Positions 12,831 through 25,530 are shown, numbered from the stretch's first letter. The stretch: 64,000 nucleotides of DNA from Cepaea nemoralis (GCA_014155875.1 JACEFZ010027087.1:87501-151500), one strand, 5' to 3'. The notes: generated from the sequence alone by a model not told the origin. A program made the numbers and translations.

Positions 12831-14043
12831 ACAACACGTGCAACTTTATAGCTGTGCCATACAACACTTGCAACATTATACCTGTTACAAGCAGCAGCTC
12901 CAACAGTATAGTTTTGATGTACAGCATCGTCTACGTTATAACAGTGGCTTGAAACATATTCAACATTATAGCTGAGACGTACATCTTCAACATTATAGAT
13001 GAGACAAACAACGCCTGCTTCCAACAATAATAGTTGTGACACACAACAAATACCTCCAACATTATATTGTGAAACACAACAACTACCTCCAAGATTATAG
13101 TTGTGACCCACAATACCTACTTCCAACATTACAGTTGTGAAAACAACATCTAGCTCCAACATTATAGTTGTGACACAACACCTACCTCCAACATTACCAT
13201 TGAGACACATAACACCTACTTCCAACAATATAGTTGTGATACACAACACCTACTTCCAACAATATAGTTGTGATACACAACACCTACTTCCAATAATATA
13301 GTTGTGATACACAACACCTACTTCCAACAATATAGTTGTGATACACAACACCTACTTCCAACAATATAGTTGTGATACACAACACCTACTTCCAACAATA
13401 TAGTTGTGATACACAACACCTACTTCCAAGATTATAGTTGTGATACGCAACACCTACTTCCAACAATATATTTGTGATACACAGAACCGACTTCCAACAA
13501 TATATTTGTGATACACAACACCTACTTCCAACAATATAGTTGTGATATACAACACCTACTTCCAACAATATAGTTGTGATACACAACACCTACCTCCAAC
13601 AATACAGCTGTGATACACAACACCTACTTCCAACAGTATACTTGTGACGTGCAACATATACCTCCAACATTACCATTGAGACACACAACACCTACTTCCA
13701 ACAATATATTTGTGATACACAACACCTACCTCCAACATTATAGTTGTGACGTGCAACATATACCTCCAACATTACCATTGTGACACACAACACCTACTTC
13801 CAACAATTTAGTTGTGACAACACCTCCCTCCAACATTATAACTGTGGTAGACACATATACCTCCAACATTACAGTTGTGACGTACACCACATACTTCCAA
13901 CATTATAGTTGTGAAATACAACACCTAACTCCAGCTTATAGTTGTGGCACACAAAACATCCAACACTATAGTTGGGACATGCAACAGCTCTAACATTATA
14001 TTTGTCACTTACGATAGCTCCAACAGTATAGTTCTCACTTACA
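12831..14043. repeat. diverged 34-bp satellite of the same family
   Basis: Units such as ACCTACTTCCAACAATATAG followed by TTGTGATACACA recur every 34 bases between about 13200 and 13640. More diverged monomers lie on both sides. The core CCAACATTATAGTTGTGA is shared with the 35-bp array to the left and the 30-bp array from 18.2 kb. The array is cut at 14043 by LINE A2. Confidence 0.9.
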
Positions 14044-14060
14044 GTAGTAGTAGGCCTCTT

Positions 14061-14615
14061 TCAGTCCTGAAGGACTATAGAGTTGTGCCACTGAGGAGGT
14101 ACCTGACAGCACCGCTGGTGACTGTATAGTCCAATGCGAGAGTGACAATCCCTGTCACAGTTTCCGCATCTGTAAGACGAGGCAGGTCCCGCAGTAAGTG
14201 ACTGCGTTTTAAGCCTGTGCCGCCTATCCTCAGTTTGTTGGATCAGATTGCGCTCAAAGAGCACCAGTCCGTTTCGTACATCTCTTCTCCAGGAGCATCA
14301 GTCTGTTGCATCTCTTTCCAACGTGTCTGGATCTATTCCAAGGGTTTTCATATTTTGTTTACACACATCCCTATATCGCATTTGGGGTCTTCCGGTTGGC
14401 CTCTTTCCTGTGGCTAGTTCTCCATACAGGAGATCTTTGGGAATACGTTCATCCTCCATTCGAGATATGTGGCCCAGCCACCGGAGGCGTCTCTTCTTGA
14501 GGAGGGTGTGCACTGTGGTAATGTCTGCTCTTTCAAGCACCTGTTTGTTTGTTATGTGGTCTTTCCATGTTATGCCCAGGATACGTCTCAGACATCTCAT
14601 ATGGAAGGAATTCAA
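14061..14615 (-). pseudogene. LINE A2 C-terminal region with Cys/His finger
   Basis: The segment from 14615 reads MNSFHMRCLRRILGITWKDH and then RRLRWLGHISRMEDERIPKD, the post-RT domain shared with LINE A1. In another frame, 14264-14061 ends with YRCGNCDRDCHSRIGLYSHQ, a C2H2/C2HC-like finger at the same place as the C2H2 finger of the intact copy. This supports a finger-ended ORF as ancestral for this family. Confidence 0.8.
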
Positions 14616-14721
14616 CTTCCTTTCCTGTCTTGAGTACAGGGTCCAGGATTCAGACCCATAGATTAGTGTGCTAACAAAACAAGCTTTATATACTTGAGCT
14701 TTTGTACGCTCTGTTAGTCTA

Positions 14722-15936
14722 TTACCTCTCCCAAACTCTTTTAGCTAGCCTGGAAAATGTTGTGGCTGCCTTTCCAATGCGTCTGTCAATTTCTGTCTCA
14801 AATGAAAGATTATCTGATATTGTCGACCCCAAATACAAAAACTCGTGGACGACCTTCAGTTCGTAATTAGAAATTTTGATTGACGGAGGCGCACCAGCAT
14901 CTTGTTCCATCACCTGTGTTTTATTTAGGCTAATGGTGAGCCCAAAGTCTTTGAATGCGGCTGCAAAACGATCTATGAGCCGTTGGAGATCTTCTGCTGT
15001 ATGAGTAGTCAGTGCTGCATCATCTGCAAAAAGTAGTTCTCTTACACATCTTGATCTTATTTTGGTCTTTGCCTTGAGTCTTGATGGGTTAAAAAGTTTG
15101 ACATAAGATCTTGTGTGGAGGTATATGCCTTCAGTGGCAGTTCCAAATGCCTGCCTTAAGAGAACGGCGAAGAAGATACCAAAGAGTGTAGGAGCAAGCA
15201 CGCAGCCCTGCTTTACTCCACTGCTGATGCTGAATGACTGGGATGTTGAGCCGTCAAATAAAATGGTCCCCTGCATGTTTTCGTGAAATGATTTCACGAG
15301 ACTAAGAAGGGTAGGTGGACATCCAACCTTTTCAAGGACCTTAAAAAGGCCGCTTCTGCTCACGAGGTCAAATGCCTTTGTGAGGTCGATGAAGGCAATA
15401 TACCTTCCTCTGTTCTCTGCACTTCTCTTGGAGCTGCCGAAGTGAGAAAATCATATCGATTGTGGACCTGTTGGGTCTAAATCCGCACTGCGATTCGGGG
15501 TAGATTCTTTCAGCAAGAATGTGTAATCTTTTAAGGATTACTCTGGCAAAAATCTTGTCTGTAACGCTGAGTAGGGAAATGCCGCGATAATTGTTGCGGT
15601 CGCTTCTGTCGCCTTTGTTTTAATAAAGGGTAACGATGTTTGCGTCTTTCATATCTTGTGGTACTGATGTTTTTTTCCCTAGCAGAGCTGAAATATTGCA
15701 TACAGTTCTGGGATGATTGTTTCTTTGCTACATTTTAAAATTTCAGGTGAAATACTATCTTTTCCAAGTGCCTTGCCGGATTTGAGAGAGTCTAGTGCTT
15801 CGCTGATTTCTGTGAGACATGGTTCGTTATCCAGGGCATGCATGGCGGACTGTTGTTCGATGGCTTCCAGAGCTTCTTCACTGACAGTGTTATCCACTGA
15901 GTATAGCTCTGAGTAGTGTTCTATCCAGCGATCCAT
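14722..15936 (-). pseudogene. LINE A2 reverse transcriptase, broken
   Basis: The 15936-15679 segment carries LKSGKALGKDSISPEILK, the lead-in to the RT. The 15363-14722 segment carries SRSGLFKVLEKVGCPPTLL, the SGVKQGCVLAPTLFGIFF motif and the catalytic box LLFADDAAL. Between 15366 and 15680 the palm lead-in (NNYRGISLL, SQCGFRPNRSTIDM) can be read only by changing frame. All RT blocks are thus present in order but not in one frame. Confidence 0.85.
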
Positions 15937-15975
15937 TTGTTTCGCTCGATCTTTTATGATTACCCCCTCAGTTGA

Positions 15976-17299
15976 TTATAAAGGGGCCATCTTATTTTTT
16001 GATGGATCGCCAGCTTGTTTGAGGCCCTCGTACATTCCTCTTATATTTCCAGTGTCTGCACAAGTTTGAATTTGAGCAGAGAGCTGTAGCCAGTACCTGT
16101 TCGCACATCTTCTTGCCATCTGTTGTACTTTATTTCTGGCCGTTCGCAATGCCTGCAATGTTTTCTCTGAAGGTGATGTTTTATACATTGAGAATGCATG
16201 TCTCTTTATCTCTTGGACTGGGAGCATCTCATCAGAGTGTGCTTCAAACAAGTCGGTTGACTTAGTCTGCTTCTTGCCAAATGTTGATAGTGCTGTATTG
16301 TAGATTGTGTTGCGAAAATGACTCCATCTCTCCGTGGAATTTCCGTCTGTGGGGCCAGGCAGAGTATCCGCTAGAGCCTGCATGAATTTGTTGACCTCTT
16401 TATTTTGGGTGCCGCTGGTGTCTTCCTTGCGTGGTCTTCCTTCTGTTCGGCTTCTGTAGATTCTCTTGGGCTTTATCTTCACCTTGCTGGAGACGAGTGA
16501 ATGGTCGGTGTCGCAGTCAGCACTATGATAGCTGCGAGTCAGCTGTACATTGAGGAGATTGCTGCGTTTAGTGAGCACCAGGTCGAGTTGGTGCCAGTTC
16601 TTTGATCTGGGGTGCCTCCATGATACCTTGTGTTGAGGTTTTTGTCAAAGAAGGTGTTGGTCACGCACAGATTAGGCCTATGGTGGCTGCAGAATTCCGA
16701 GAGACGTTGTCCGTTGTCATTGATCTTCCCAACGCCAAACTGTCCTAGACATGAAGGCCAAGATTTGTGGTGGGAGCCAACCCTGGCATTGAAATCCCCC
16801 AGGATAAAAAGATGTTGTTTCTCTGGTGTTTCACTGACTTCTTTGCTAAGGTCGTCATAGAACTTGTCTTTAGATTCTGATGCTGCAGTTAGTGTTGGGG
16901 CGTAAACGCTTATAATACTAACTGGGCCTGCCTCTGGAGTTGGAGCTTCAGTATTCTTTCAGTGCCATCACTTGGTGGTATGATTGAATTAAGCAGCGTG
17001 TTTCTGATAGCGAAGCCAACTCCATGCTCCCTGGCCTCTCCGAACGGCTTGCCATGCCAGTAGAAAGTGAAGTCTCTCTCCTTGATGCTTCCAGATTCTT
17101 GGAGTCTGGTCTCTTGCAGGGCGACAATGTCTATCCCCAGTCTTAGTAGTTCATTGTTTATCAATGCAGTTTTGCTGGCATCCACAATCTCGTTTAGATC
17201 GTTTGAGATGCCAGGGATCATGGTTCTTACTTTTCATGTTCCTAGCCTTAGGGCCGGTTGTTTTGTTTTTTTCTTGTTGCTAGGTGTATAGACTGCGGT
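15976..17299 (-). pseudogene. LINE A2 endonuclease domain (AP-endonuclease type), broken
   Basis: The frame starting at 17221 reads MIPGISNDLNEIVDASKTAL, then LQETRLQESGSIKERDFTFY. LQETR is the APE-type metal-binding Glu motif. The frame breaks near 16910 and resumes in the 16578-15976 segment with LTRSYHSADCDTDHSLV, which supplies the terminal Asp-His pair. Upstream of the first ATG the frame encodes LRLGT then a TGA codon where LINE A1 has Trp, so the first endonuclease strand is already damaged. At least two frameshifts separate the blocks. No functional protein is expected. Confidence 0.85.
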
Positions 17300-18188
17300 C
17301 CATGTGTCAGGATTTTCCCCTTAAGCTCCACAAACCCTCAGGAGCAGATGAACCGTGGCGAGACAACACCTTATTGACTGGAGGCTGACCAGCTTAGGCG
17401 GGCGGTAGCTGTCTAGTGAGATACGATGATCTCTCCCACCGTCGGAAGTAGCCCCTGGCGCCTTGCTCTACGCCAATCGAGCCTTACGACTTATAACCGG
17501 CAAATGCTGCTTCCCGTGTTGTGTCACCGCTTTACGCGGTGCTGAAGTGACCTCTTCAGGGCACAAGCCTGGGCAATGGAAATCGGAGAACCAGCTGTTG
17601 CCCAGTAGCAAGTTCCCCCTCACCACGTCGTCGATGTTGACCAAGGGAAAGGCAGTAGCCAATGCAACTTGGCATCGGTGCTGTCGCAGGAGTTGCCAGA
17701 ACTATGTTGTTTACAACATGTAACTGCCTTAAGGTCTCCATCTTCGGATTTGTCCTCAGGGTTTACTCCCGAAGCCTTTCCCACATGGGTATACCCGCAA
17801 GGCAGCGGAGGTTTGAGATTTAGAGGTCCCTCTCTTAGAAGAGATACCAACCAAGGCTGACGAACCTCCTCTGCCCGGGAATCAATAAGGAGGGAAGTCT
17901 ACCATTCTTCCTTCCTGGCAGTGACCATACTGATCGGTTGGCCGTAGCCATTGTCTCTACTGAGAGATCCTCTGCCCACCGTCACTGACTTGAAACCATA
18001 ACCAACAACTAGCTGTCGGCTGCTCCCAAGTACAATCCACAACCTCCTAACACGGCTTCACATTATCCTGTTGGGAGTGGGGCTAAACGGGTACTCCACC
18101 TTGCCCAAGGGTGTCCCGTAGGCTAGCGGAGGGAAGGAGGCACCTTACTTCTCCCTTGATAGGGGGTACCCCTATCCCGCTACCCGGA

Positions 18189-21100
18189 CTCACTTACAAC
18201 AGCTCCAACATTACAGTTGTCACTTACATCAGCTCCAACATTACAGTTGTCACTTACAACAGCTCCAACATTACAGTTGCCACAGCAGCTCCAACAATTC
18301 AGTTGTCACTTACAACAGCTCCAACATTAAAGTTGTAACTTACAACAGCTCCTACATTACAGTTGTCACTTACAACAGCTCCAACATTACAGTTGTCACT
18401 TACAACAGTTCCAGCATTACAGTTGTCACTTACAACAGCTCCAACATTAAAGTTGTCACTTACAACAGCTCCTACATTACAGTTGTCACTTACAACAGCT
18501 CAAACATTAAAGTTGTCACTTACAACAGCTCCTACATTACAGTTGTCACTTACAACAGCTCCAACATTAAAGTTGTCACTTACAACAGCTCCTACATTAC
18601 AGTTGTCACTTACAACAGCTCCAACATTACAGTTGTCACTTACAACAGTTATAGCATTACAGTTGTCACTTACAACAGCTCCAACATTACAGTTGTCACT
18701 TACAACAGCTCCAACATTACAGTTGTCACAGCGGCTCCAACAATTCAGTTGTCACTTACAACAGCTCCAAACATTACAGTTGTCACTTACAACGGCTCCA
18801 ACATTACAGTTGTCACTTACAACAGCTCCAACATTACAGTTGTCACTTACAACAGCTCCAACATTACAGTTGTCACTTACAACCGGCTCCAACATTACAG
18901 TTGTCACTTACAACAGCTCCAACATTACAGTTGTCACCGTAGCTCCAACATTACAGTTGTCACTTACAACAGCTCCACCATTACAGTTGTAATTTACAAC
19001 AGCTCCAACATTACAGTTGTCTCTTACAGCGGCTCCAACATTACAGTTGTCACTTACAACAGCTCCAACATTACAGTTGTCACTTACAACAGCTCCAACA
19101 TTACAGTTGTCACTTACCAACGCTCCGACATTACAGTTGTCACTTACAACAGCTCCAACATTACAGTTGTCACAGCAGCTCCAACAATTCAGTTGTCACT
19201 TACAACAGCTCCAACATTACAGTTGTCACTTACAACAGCTCCAACATTACAGTTGTAACAGCAGCTCCAACATTACACTTGTAACTTACAACAGCTCCAA
19301 CATTACAGTTGTCTCTTACAGCTGCTCCAATATTACAGTTGTCACTTACAACAGCTTCAACATTACAGTTGTCACTTACAACAGCTCCAACATTACAGTT
19401 GTCACTTACAACAGCTCCAACATTACAGTTGTCACTTACAACAGCTCCAACAATTCAGTTGTCACTTACAACAGCTCCAACATTACAGTTGTCACTTACA
19501 ACGGCTCCAACATTACAGTTGTCACTTACAACAGCTCCAACATTACAGTTGTCACTTACAACAGCTCCAACATTACAGTTGTCACTTACACCGGCTCCAA
19601 CATTACAGTTGTCACTTACAATAGCTCCAACATTACAGTTGTCACCGTAGCTCCAACATTACAGTTGTCACTTACAACAGCTCCACCATTACAGTTGTAA
19701 TTTACAACAGCTCCAACATTACAGTTGTGTCTTACAGCGGCTCCAACATTACAGTTGTCACTTACAATAGCTCCAACATTACAGTTGTCACTTACAACAG
19801 CTCCAACATTACAGTTGTCACTTACAACGGCTCCAACATTACAGTTGACACTTACAACAGCTCCAACATTACAGTTGTCACAGCAGCTCCAACAATTCAG
19901 TTGTCACTTACAACAGCTCCAACATTACAGTTGTCACTTACAACAGCTCCAACATTACAGTTGTAACAGCAGCTCCAACATTACACTTGTAACTTACAAC
20001 AGCTCCAACATTACAGTTGTCTCTTACAGCGGCTCCAACATTACAGTTGTCACTTACAACAGCTCCAACATTACAGTTGTCACTTACAACAGCTCCAACA
20101 TTACAGTTGTCACTTACAACGGCTCCGACATTACAGTTGACACTTACAACAGCTCCAACATTACAGTTGTCACAGCAGCTCCAACAAGTCAGTTGTCACT
20201 TACAACAGCTCCAACATTACAGTTGTCACTTACAACAGCTCCAACATTACAGTTGTAACAGCAGCTCCAACATTACACTTGTAACTTACAACAGCTCCAA
20301 CATTACAGTTGTCTCTTACAGCTGCTCCAATATTACAGTTGTCACTTACAACAGCTTCAACATTACAGTTGTCACTTACAACAGCTCCAACATTACGGTT
20401 GTCACTTACAACAGCTCCAACATTACAGTTGTCACTTTCAACAGCTCCAACATTACAGATGTCACTTACATCAGCTCCAACATTACAGTTGTCACTTACA
20501 ACAGCTCCAACATTACAGTTGTCACAGCAGCTCAAACATTACAGTTGTCACTTACAGCAGTTCCAACATTACACTTGTCACTTACAACAGCTCCAACATA
20601 CAGTTGTCACTTACAACAGCTCCAACATTACAGTTGTCACTTACAACAGCTCCAACATTACAGTTGTCACTTACAACAGTTCCAACATTACAGTTGTCAC
20701 TTACAACAGTTCCAACATTACAGTTGTCACTTACAACAGCTTAACCATTCAGTTGTCACTTACAACAGCTCAAACATTACAGTTGTCACTTACAACAGCT
20801 CCAACATTACAGTTGTCACTTAAAACAGCTCCAACATTACAGTTGTCACTTACAACAGCTCCAACATTACAGTTGTCACTTACAACAGCTCCAACATTAC
20901 AGTTGTCACTTACAACAGCTCCAACATTACAGTTGTCACTTACAACAGCTCCAACATTACAGTTGTCACTTACAACAGCTCCAACAATTCAGTTGTCACT
21001 TACAACAGCTCCAACATTACAGTTGTCACTTACAACGGCTCCAACATTACAGTTGTCACTTACAACAGCTCAACATTACAGTTGTCACTTACAACAGCTC

Positions 21101-21712
21101 CAACATTACAGTTGTCACTTCAACACTCCAACATTCAGTTGTCACTTAAACCTCCAACATTACAGTTTCACTTACAACAGCTCCAACATTACAGTTGTCA
21201 CTTACAACAGCTCCAAAAATTCATTGTATAAACAGCTCCAAACATTACAGTTGTCACTTACAACAGCTCCAACATACAGTTTGTCACTTACAACACCCCC
21301 AATATTATAGTTATCACATACAACAGCTCCAATATTATCGTTGTCACATACAACTGCTGCAACATTATAGTTATGAAACATAACACTTACCGCCATCTTT
21401 ATATTTGTGACACACAAAACCTACTTCCAAAATGATAGCTGTTGCACACTGCTCAAACATTATAGTTGTCACTTACGTCACCTCCATTATTATAGTTGTC
21501 ACTTACAACAGCTCCAAAATTATAGTTGTCACTTATAACATCTCTAACATTATAGTTGTCACTTACAATAGCTCCAAAATTATAGTTGTCACTTATAACA
21601 TCTCTAACATTATAGTTATCACTTACAACATACATAAAATTATAATTGTAACTTACAACAGCACCAACTTTATAGTTGTGACGCACAACAACTACCTCCA
21701 ATATTAGTGAGG
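18189..21712. repeat. 30-bp satellite array, about 105 copies, decaying at right
   Basis: The unit TCACTTACAACAGCTCCAAC followed by ATTACAGTTG repeats every 30 bases. Thirty is a multiple of three, so plus-strand frames encode long decapeptide repeats (SLTTAPTLQL and VTYNSSNITV); these are not genes. Rare units (GTCTCTTACAGCKGCTCC, GTCACCGTAGCTCC, ACAGCAGCTCCAACAATTCA) recur as ordered sets. A block starting near 19313 is repeated near 20310, and one near 18935 is repeated near 19640. From about 21320 the units diverge. Confidence 0.96.
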
Positions 21713-21898
21713 CTGTGTGGGTGGGTGGGGTGGGTATGTGGGAAGGTAGTGTGGATGGGGTGTGTGTGGGTGGGGGGTTGTCTGGGTTGGTTGGTGGGGA
21801 ATGTGTATGTAGGTGGGTATGGGGTGTGTGTGGTTGCGGATAAGTGTTTTGCTGGGTTTTTTTGAGGTGTGTAGATATGGGTGGGTGGGCATGTGTGG
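21713..21898. repeat. G-rich GTGGG tract, left part
   Basis: The plus strand is dominated by GGG and GGGG runs separated by T, GT or GTGT. It stops at the start of hAT copy 1. An equivalent tract restarts at 35972 immediately after hAT copy 2, so the two are probably halves of one region split by hAT insertion. Confidence 0.85.
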
Positions 21899-22233
21899 CC
21901 ATCTCCCTTTGTTGAAAAAGCACCAAAATCGACCCCAAAAAGCACTAAAAATGTTTAGCAAGCACCAAAAACATAAAATAAAAGCATCAACTGCTTTTAT
22001 TACAAATGTAACAAGGCAGCACAGTATAATTTATTATATATCACTTCATATTACAATGAAGTTTATTCCAGATCCGCCAAATCCCAATCAGAACTACCTT
22101 CGAGCCAAAAAAGCACCAAATTGCAATACTGTTTTTGGGGAAATCACTAAAACAAGCACTGGTGGTATTCATTCAAAATGGTATAAAGTAGCACATTATA
22201 ATTTATTATTATCATTGAATATTAGAATGAAGT

Positions 22234-22689
22234 TTATTCCAGATCTGCCAAATCCCAGTCAAACAACTCCTCTTCAGTTTCTGTAGCTATTTCTTGCTGT
22301 ATTTGCTCCTGCGATGATGAGGATGAGGAGGATGATTGAAAGAAACATGTATATGCCTCCTGTGATCCAATTGTTCGCAGAATATCCTTAGGTAGTTTAT
22401 AATCATGACAGCATTTGCCATATCTTTTCATTCCATATCTAATAGTGAAAACAGCTGTCAAACTCTTGATGCTCAGTCTGTTCCACAATTTTGATTTTAT
22501 AACTCCCATCTGACTGAAAATACGCTCCACGTCCGCATTAGAATGAGGTAAAATGAGCACAGTTAAAGCTAAATCTGTAAGATCTTGGAAAGGATTTTCA
22601 ACGGTGACATCCCTGTACTTCTGCCCACAGTCCAAGTGTGTCAGAGGTCTGTGTCCACTGCATATGATGAAGTTTTCTCCACTGGACAT
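22234..22689 (-). pseudogene. hAT transposase C-terminal dimerisation region (copy 1)
   Basis: The 151-codon frame contains LPHSNADVERIFSQMGVIKS followed by KLWNRLSIKSL, the conserved hAT C-terminal dimerisation motif. It ends with a Ser-run and an acidic tail (EEELFDWDLADLE). The upstream catalytic parts are in other frames or lost, so this is a fragment. In the active family the protein cuts and pastes the element; here no complete enzyme can be made. Confidence 0.9.
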
Positions 22690-23400
22690 CGATGCGGGTG
22701 AGAGCTAGCTGCATCTTCTACAAACATTTTAATAAGGGGTCCAATATACCGGGGTTCATTGGTGAGACTTCCTTCCACTAAACATGAATGGGGCTGCCAA
22801 AATCGAAGTTATCGGTTACTAAACGCACTGTGTCAAACCCCTATTAAAAACTGGATGCACCTTCCACAAATTTTTTTCTCATCGGAACTTGTAGTCTGCT
22901 ATTTTTTCCAAAAATTAAACCAAGAAATTGGGAAGGGTCTAAATTTTTGAATACTCTTTTTTTTTTATTTTTTTTTCCCGAATAGAATCTTGAAATAGAA
23001 TCAATGACTGGCAAGATGTAGAGTTTTGTTGGTTTAACGCTTCGAATTTCTTTTTTCAAAAATTTGACGCCCCCCGAATATCTGAAATGGGATCAATATT
23101 TTTCTGTGGTAAATGAATTTAAGTTTTGTTTTATAAAGCGCTCCGTCTTTTCTACTAAAATAATTTTCTTACTGGAAATCTATTTCTGGGGAGGCAACAA
23201 TGGCACCTGTGTCTGGCTTAATTTAACACTTAGCGGATGGCCTCATTTATTGGAAAAACTCCCTTTTTCTTTGCTTTACGAAGACTTGAGTGGAAAAAGT
23301 TTTATTTTCTTATTAACTCTTTTCCTGGGGGAAAGCCTGTGCCTTGATACTGCCACTAAGGGAAAACAAACCCCATTAGTACCAATAGGAAATTCGGATT

Positions 23401-23900
23401 TTAAATTGTATTCTCCATTTTTAAAATGTATACTGCCATTTCACTGCCGGTGAACAAGTCTTTGAATAATCCTTTCTTATTTAAACAATCTTTTAACGCA
23501 TTGCGTATTGCCTGTGCGTTGCAGTCACTCAGTTCAACTAAATCTAAGTAAGTAACCAACAAACTGCTTTCTGTCTCTGAATAGTACCTAATAGCTACTC
23601 CAAGTAGCTTAGTTTTAGAATTGTCATTGCTCTCATCAATCAATAAGCTGTATTTACTTTTGCCAATATCAGCTGTCAAGTCTGTTGGGAAATATGGTGC
23701 AAGTACATTTGAAATAACTGCTCTGCACTTAGTTCTCATAAGCTTACAGTTCTTGCAACCGTTGCTGTCACCAAAGTGTACCTTGTAGAGTTCACTTAAA
23801 TGGTCAACAACGCGAAGCGAACAATGGCCAGCTATGAACAAAGACATGCATCCTTCTGTTTCTTTGACATCATCTTTCAGTTTGTCCGACCAATCAGAAC
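23401..23900 (-). pseudogene. hAT transposase catalytic-domain fragment (copy 1)
   Basis: The minus-strand frame reads SLFIAGHCSLRVVDHLSELY and then KYSLLIDESNDNSKTKLLGV. IDES(N/T)D is the first catalytic-Asp block of many hAT transposases. A frame at 30929-31294 in copy 2 is almost the same sequence (SLLIDENNDISETKLLGVAI), showing the two copies are close relatives. Confidence 0.85.
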
Positions 23901-23990
23901 AATACGCTCTTCGACATTCAATGTACCGAATTCGTCCCCAAACGTCCCTGTTGTCATTCGTTGGTAACCATTGACCTCGCAGTTTCTGAC

Positions 23991-25270
23991 TCTGCTTCTG
24001 CGCATGCCCCGGAAGTTCTAACTGAAGCTGTTACATCAATAACGTTATAGTCTGTTTAGTTTTTTCTGCCCCAATATAAAATTTAATATCTCAGTAACCA
24101 ACTGAGGGAAAATTATGAGATGTAGCATATAACATTATCATCATGTCCACCCAACAAAAACATTTTTGTTCTTGAGATTGTTCAGCAGATTTCAGTGTTT
24201 GTTTATATGCGGTATATAATTTACGAGTTAGAGATTAAGTTCATAATTTTAAATGTATTACACCGTAGCCAGACAATCAGCGTTCAATTGTGGAATATTT
24301 TGCGTGTTTCACGGGATTGGCCTTATGCCAAGAACTCCGCGTTGTTTAAACTGGGAGTTTTGAGAGGTGTCATTAAAATGTGGAGCTACGGAGTTCGTGC
24401 TTTGTGCGAAGCTTTCCGCCCTGCGGAAAGAGACTGAGCCATATGGGATAAAAACCCAGTGCAATGCAGTCGACCTTGTCGACTTTTAAGCTACTTTTTT
24501 TATTGCACACACTCCCATACGAATCTGGCTACGCCTTGTACTTGTATCCTTACCAGAAATAACGTGGTTTACTGTAAGACTAGTTTGTTAGCGTTTAGTT
24601 CACTACATTTTCCCTAAAACATCAAAGAAATGTCGCCGCTTTCGATGATTTAAGTTGCTTTTAGACCCATCAAAGACATATTCCTTGGGTGGGGGTAAAT
24701 ATAAGACGGCAGGAAATATTTCATAATGATACAACAGTTTTCAAAATAATTGATCGTAAATGGGCATTCATTTCTGGACATACTATAGACCAACAACAGC
24801 AGTGGAATTATTCCGTAGAACTGTTACATCATTTATTAGATATAGCGCCAATATAAGGTCGACTACTCCCCGTGGTTATTTTTTACAAATAATTTATAGT
24901 TGTATACGTTGTGAAGAGAAACAAGAAATCAGGACGTCCATTGCGGCGAAAGTCGTTAACATCGTGCACGGAGCTTGCAGTGTTATAACATTGTATATAT
25001 TGCATTAACAAGTACAGTTTATTCACTTTTAGCAGTACAAATATTTGAAACTTTAGGATATCAAATTTTTGTGTTAACTGTGGAGATGGGCTGTCATTAT
25101 ATTAAAGATTTAACAATTAATGCAACTAATTGCTTCTTTAGAAAAACGTTTACGAGTTATGTCCCTAGCAAACAATAAAATGAATATTATGTTCCCGTGA
25201 AAATGAGGTATTTGTTTCCCCTTAAATTTCGCCTACCAAGTGTACAGGACACCAAGAACACGCATGAATT
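23991..25270. other. AT-rich region without recognisable genes
   Basis: Open frames are under 85 codons with no recognised motif. It may hold the lost 5' part of hAT copy 1 or unrelated DNA. A perfect 8-bp stem with a 3-base loop (CTTTCCGC-CCT-GCGGAAAG) lies at 24412-24430, and GTCGACCTTGTCGAC lies near 24469. I assign no function. Confidence 0.5.
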
Positions 25271-25282
25271 CAGTGTTGCCAT
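25271..25282 (+). repeat. hAT copy 2 left terminal inverted repeat
   Basis: CAGTGTTGCCAT; exact reverse complement at 35960-35971. Confidence 0.88.
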
Positions 25283-25530
25283 CTCCCTTTGATGAAAAAG
25301 CACCAAAATCGACACAAAACGGCACTAAAAAGCACCAAAAATATTTAGGAAGCACCCAAAAAAATGCACCAACTGTTTTTATTACAAATTTAACAAGGTA
25401 GCACAGTATAATTTATTATTATCACTTCATATTACAATGAAGTTTATTCCAGATCCGCCAAATCCCAATCAGAACTACTTTCAAGCCAAAAAAGCACCAA
25501 ATTGCAATACTACTTTTTTGGGAATCACTA

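Larger units (their letters stand above)
14044..18188 (-). mobile_element. LINE A2: RTE-like non-LTR retrotransposon, near full length
   Basis: This 4,145-bp element sits inside the satellite with CTCACTTACA on both sides (14034-14043 and 18189-18198). Most satellite monomers read GTCACTTACA, so sharing the rarer C supports a true target duplication. Reading 5' to 3' on the minus strand there is an about 0.85-kb GC-richer 5' UTR, an endonuclease/RT frame broken by stops and frameshifts, and a 3' end with a short (CTA)n tail. The 5' UTR resembles the segment upstream of the intact copy at 60.5 kb (shared GACGGTGGGAGA and CAGCTACCGCCCGCC). It is a full-length but inactive relative of LINE A1, clearly diverged from it in protein sequence. 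Confidence 0.9.
21899..23990 (-). mobile_element. hAT DNA transposon copy 1, degraded
   Basis: The left end (GGCCATCTCCCTTTGTTGAA plus AAAGCACCAAAATCGAC) matches the left end of the better-preserved copy at 25271, whose terminal repeat begins CAGTGTTGCCAT. Transposase coding sequence lies on the minus strand. The C-terminal dimerisation region (22234-22689) and an N-terminal half of the catalytic domain (23401-23847) survive, with a heavily mutated middle that aligns by eye with 29270-30100. I cannot find a matching right terminal repeat, so the right boundary is uncertain. Confidence 0.8.

Noticed and set aside
14298..14661. plus-strand frames of 105-137 codons across LINE A2
   Set aside because: Shadow frames of the minus-strand LINE coding sequence. 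The same is true of most opposite-strand frames across 36.9-63.7 kb.
18111..21310. long plus-strand frames of SLTTAPTLQL / VTYNSSNITV, suggestive of Thr-rich mucin or antifreeze-like repeats
   Set aside because: The 30-bp satellite gives open decapeptide repeats in more than one frame and related monomers of 34/35 bp do not keep phase; no signal peptide or conserved ends.
21453..21961. His/Thr/Pro-rich minus-strand frames (also 34876-35398 and 35879-36394)
   Set aside because: They are translations of the GTGGG tract; several overlapping frames are open at once.
24412..24430. histone-type 3' stem-loop
   Set aside because: Stem and loop sequence (CTTTCCGC-CCT) do not match the histone consensus, and there is no histone gene nearby.
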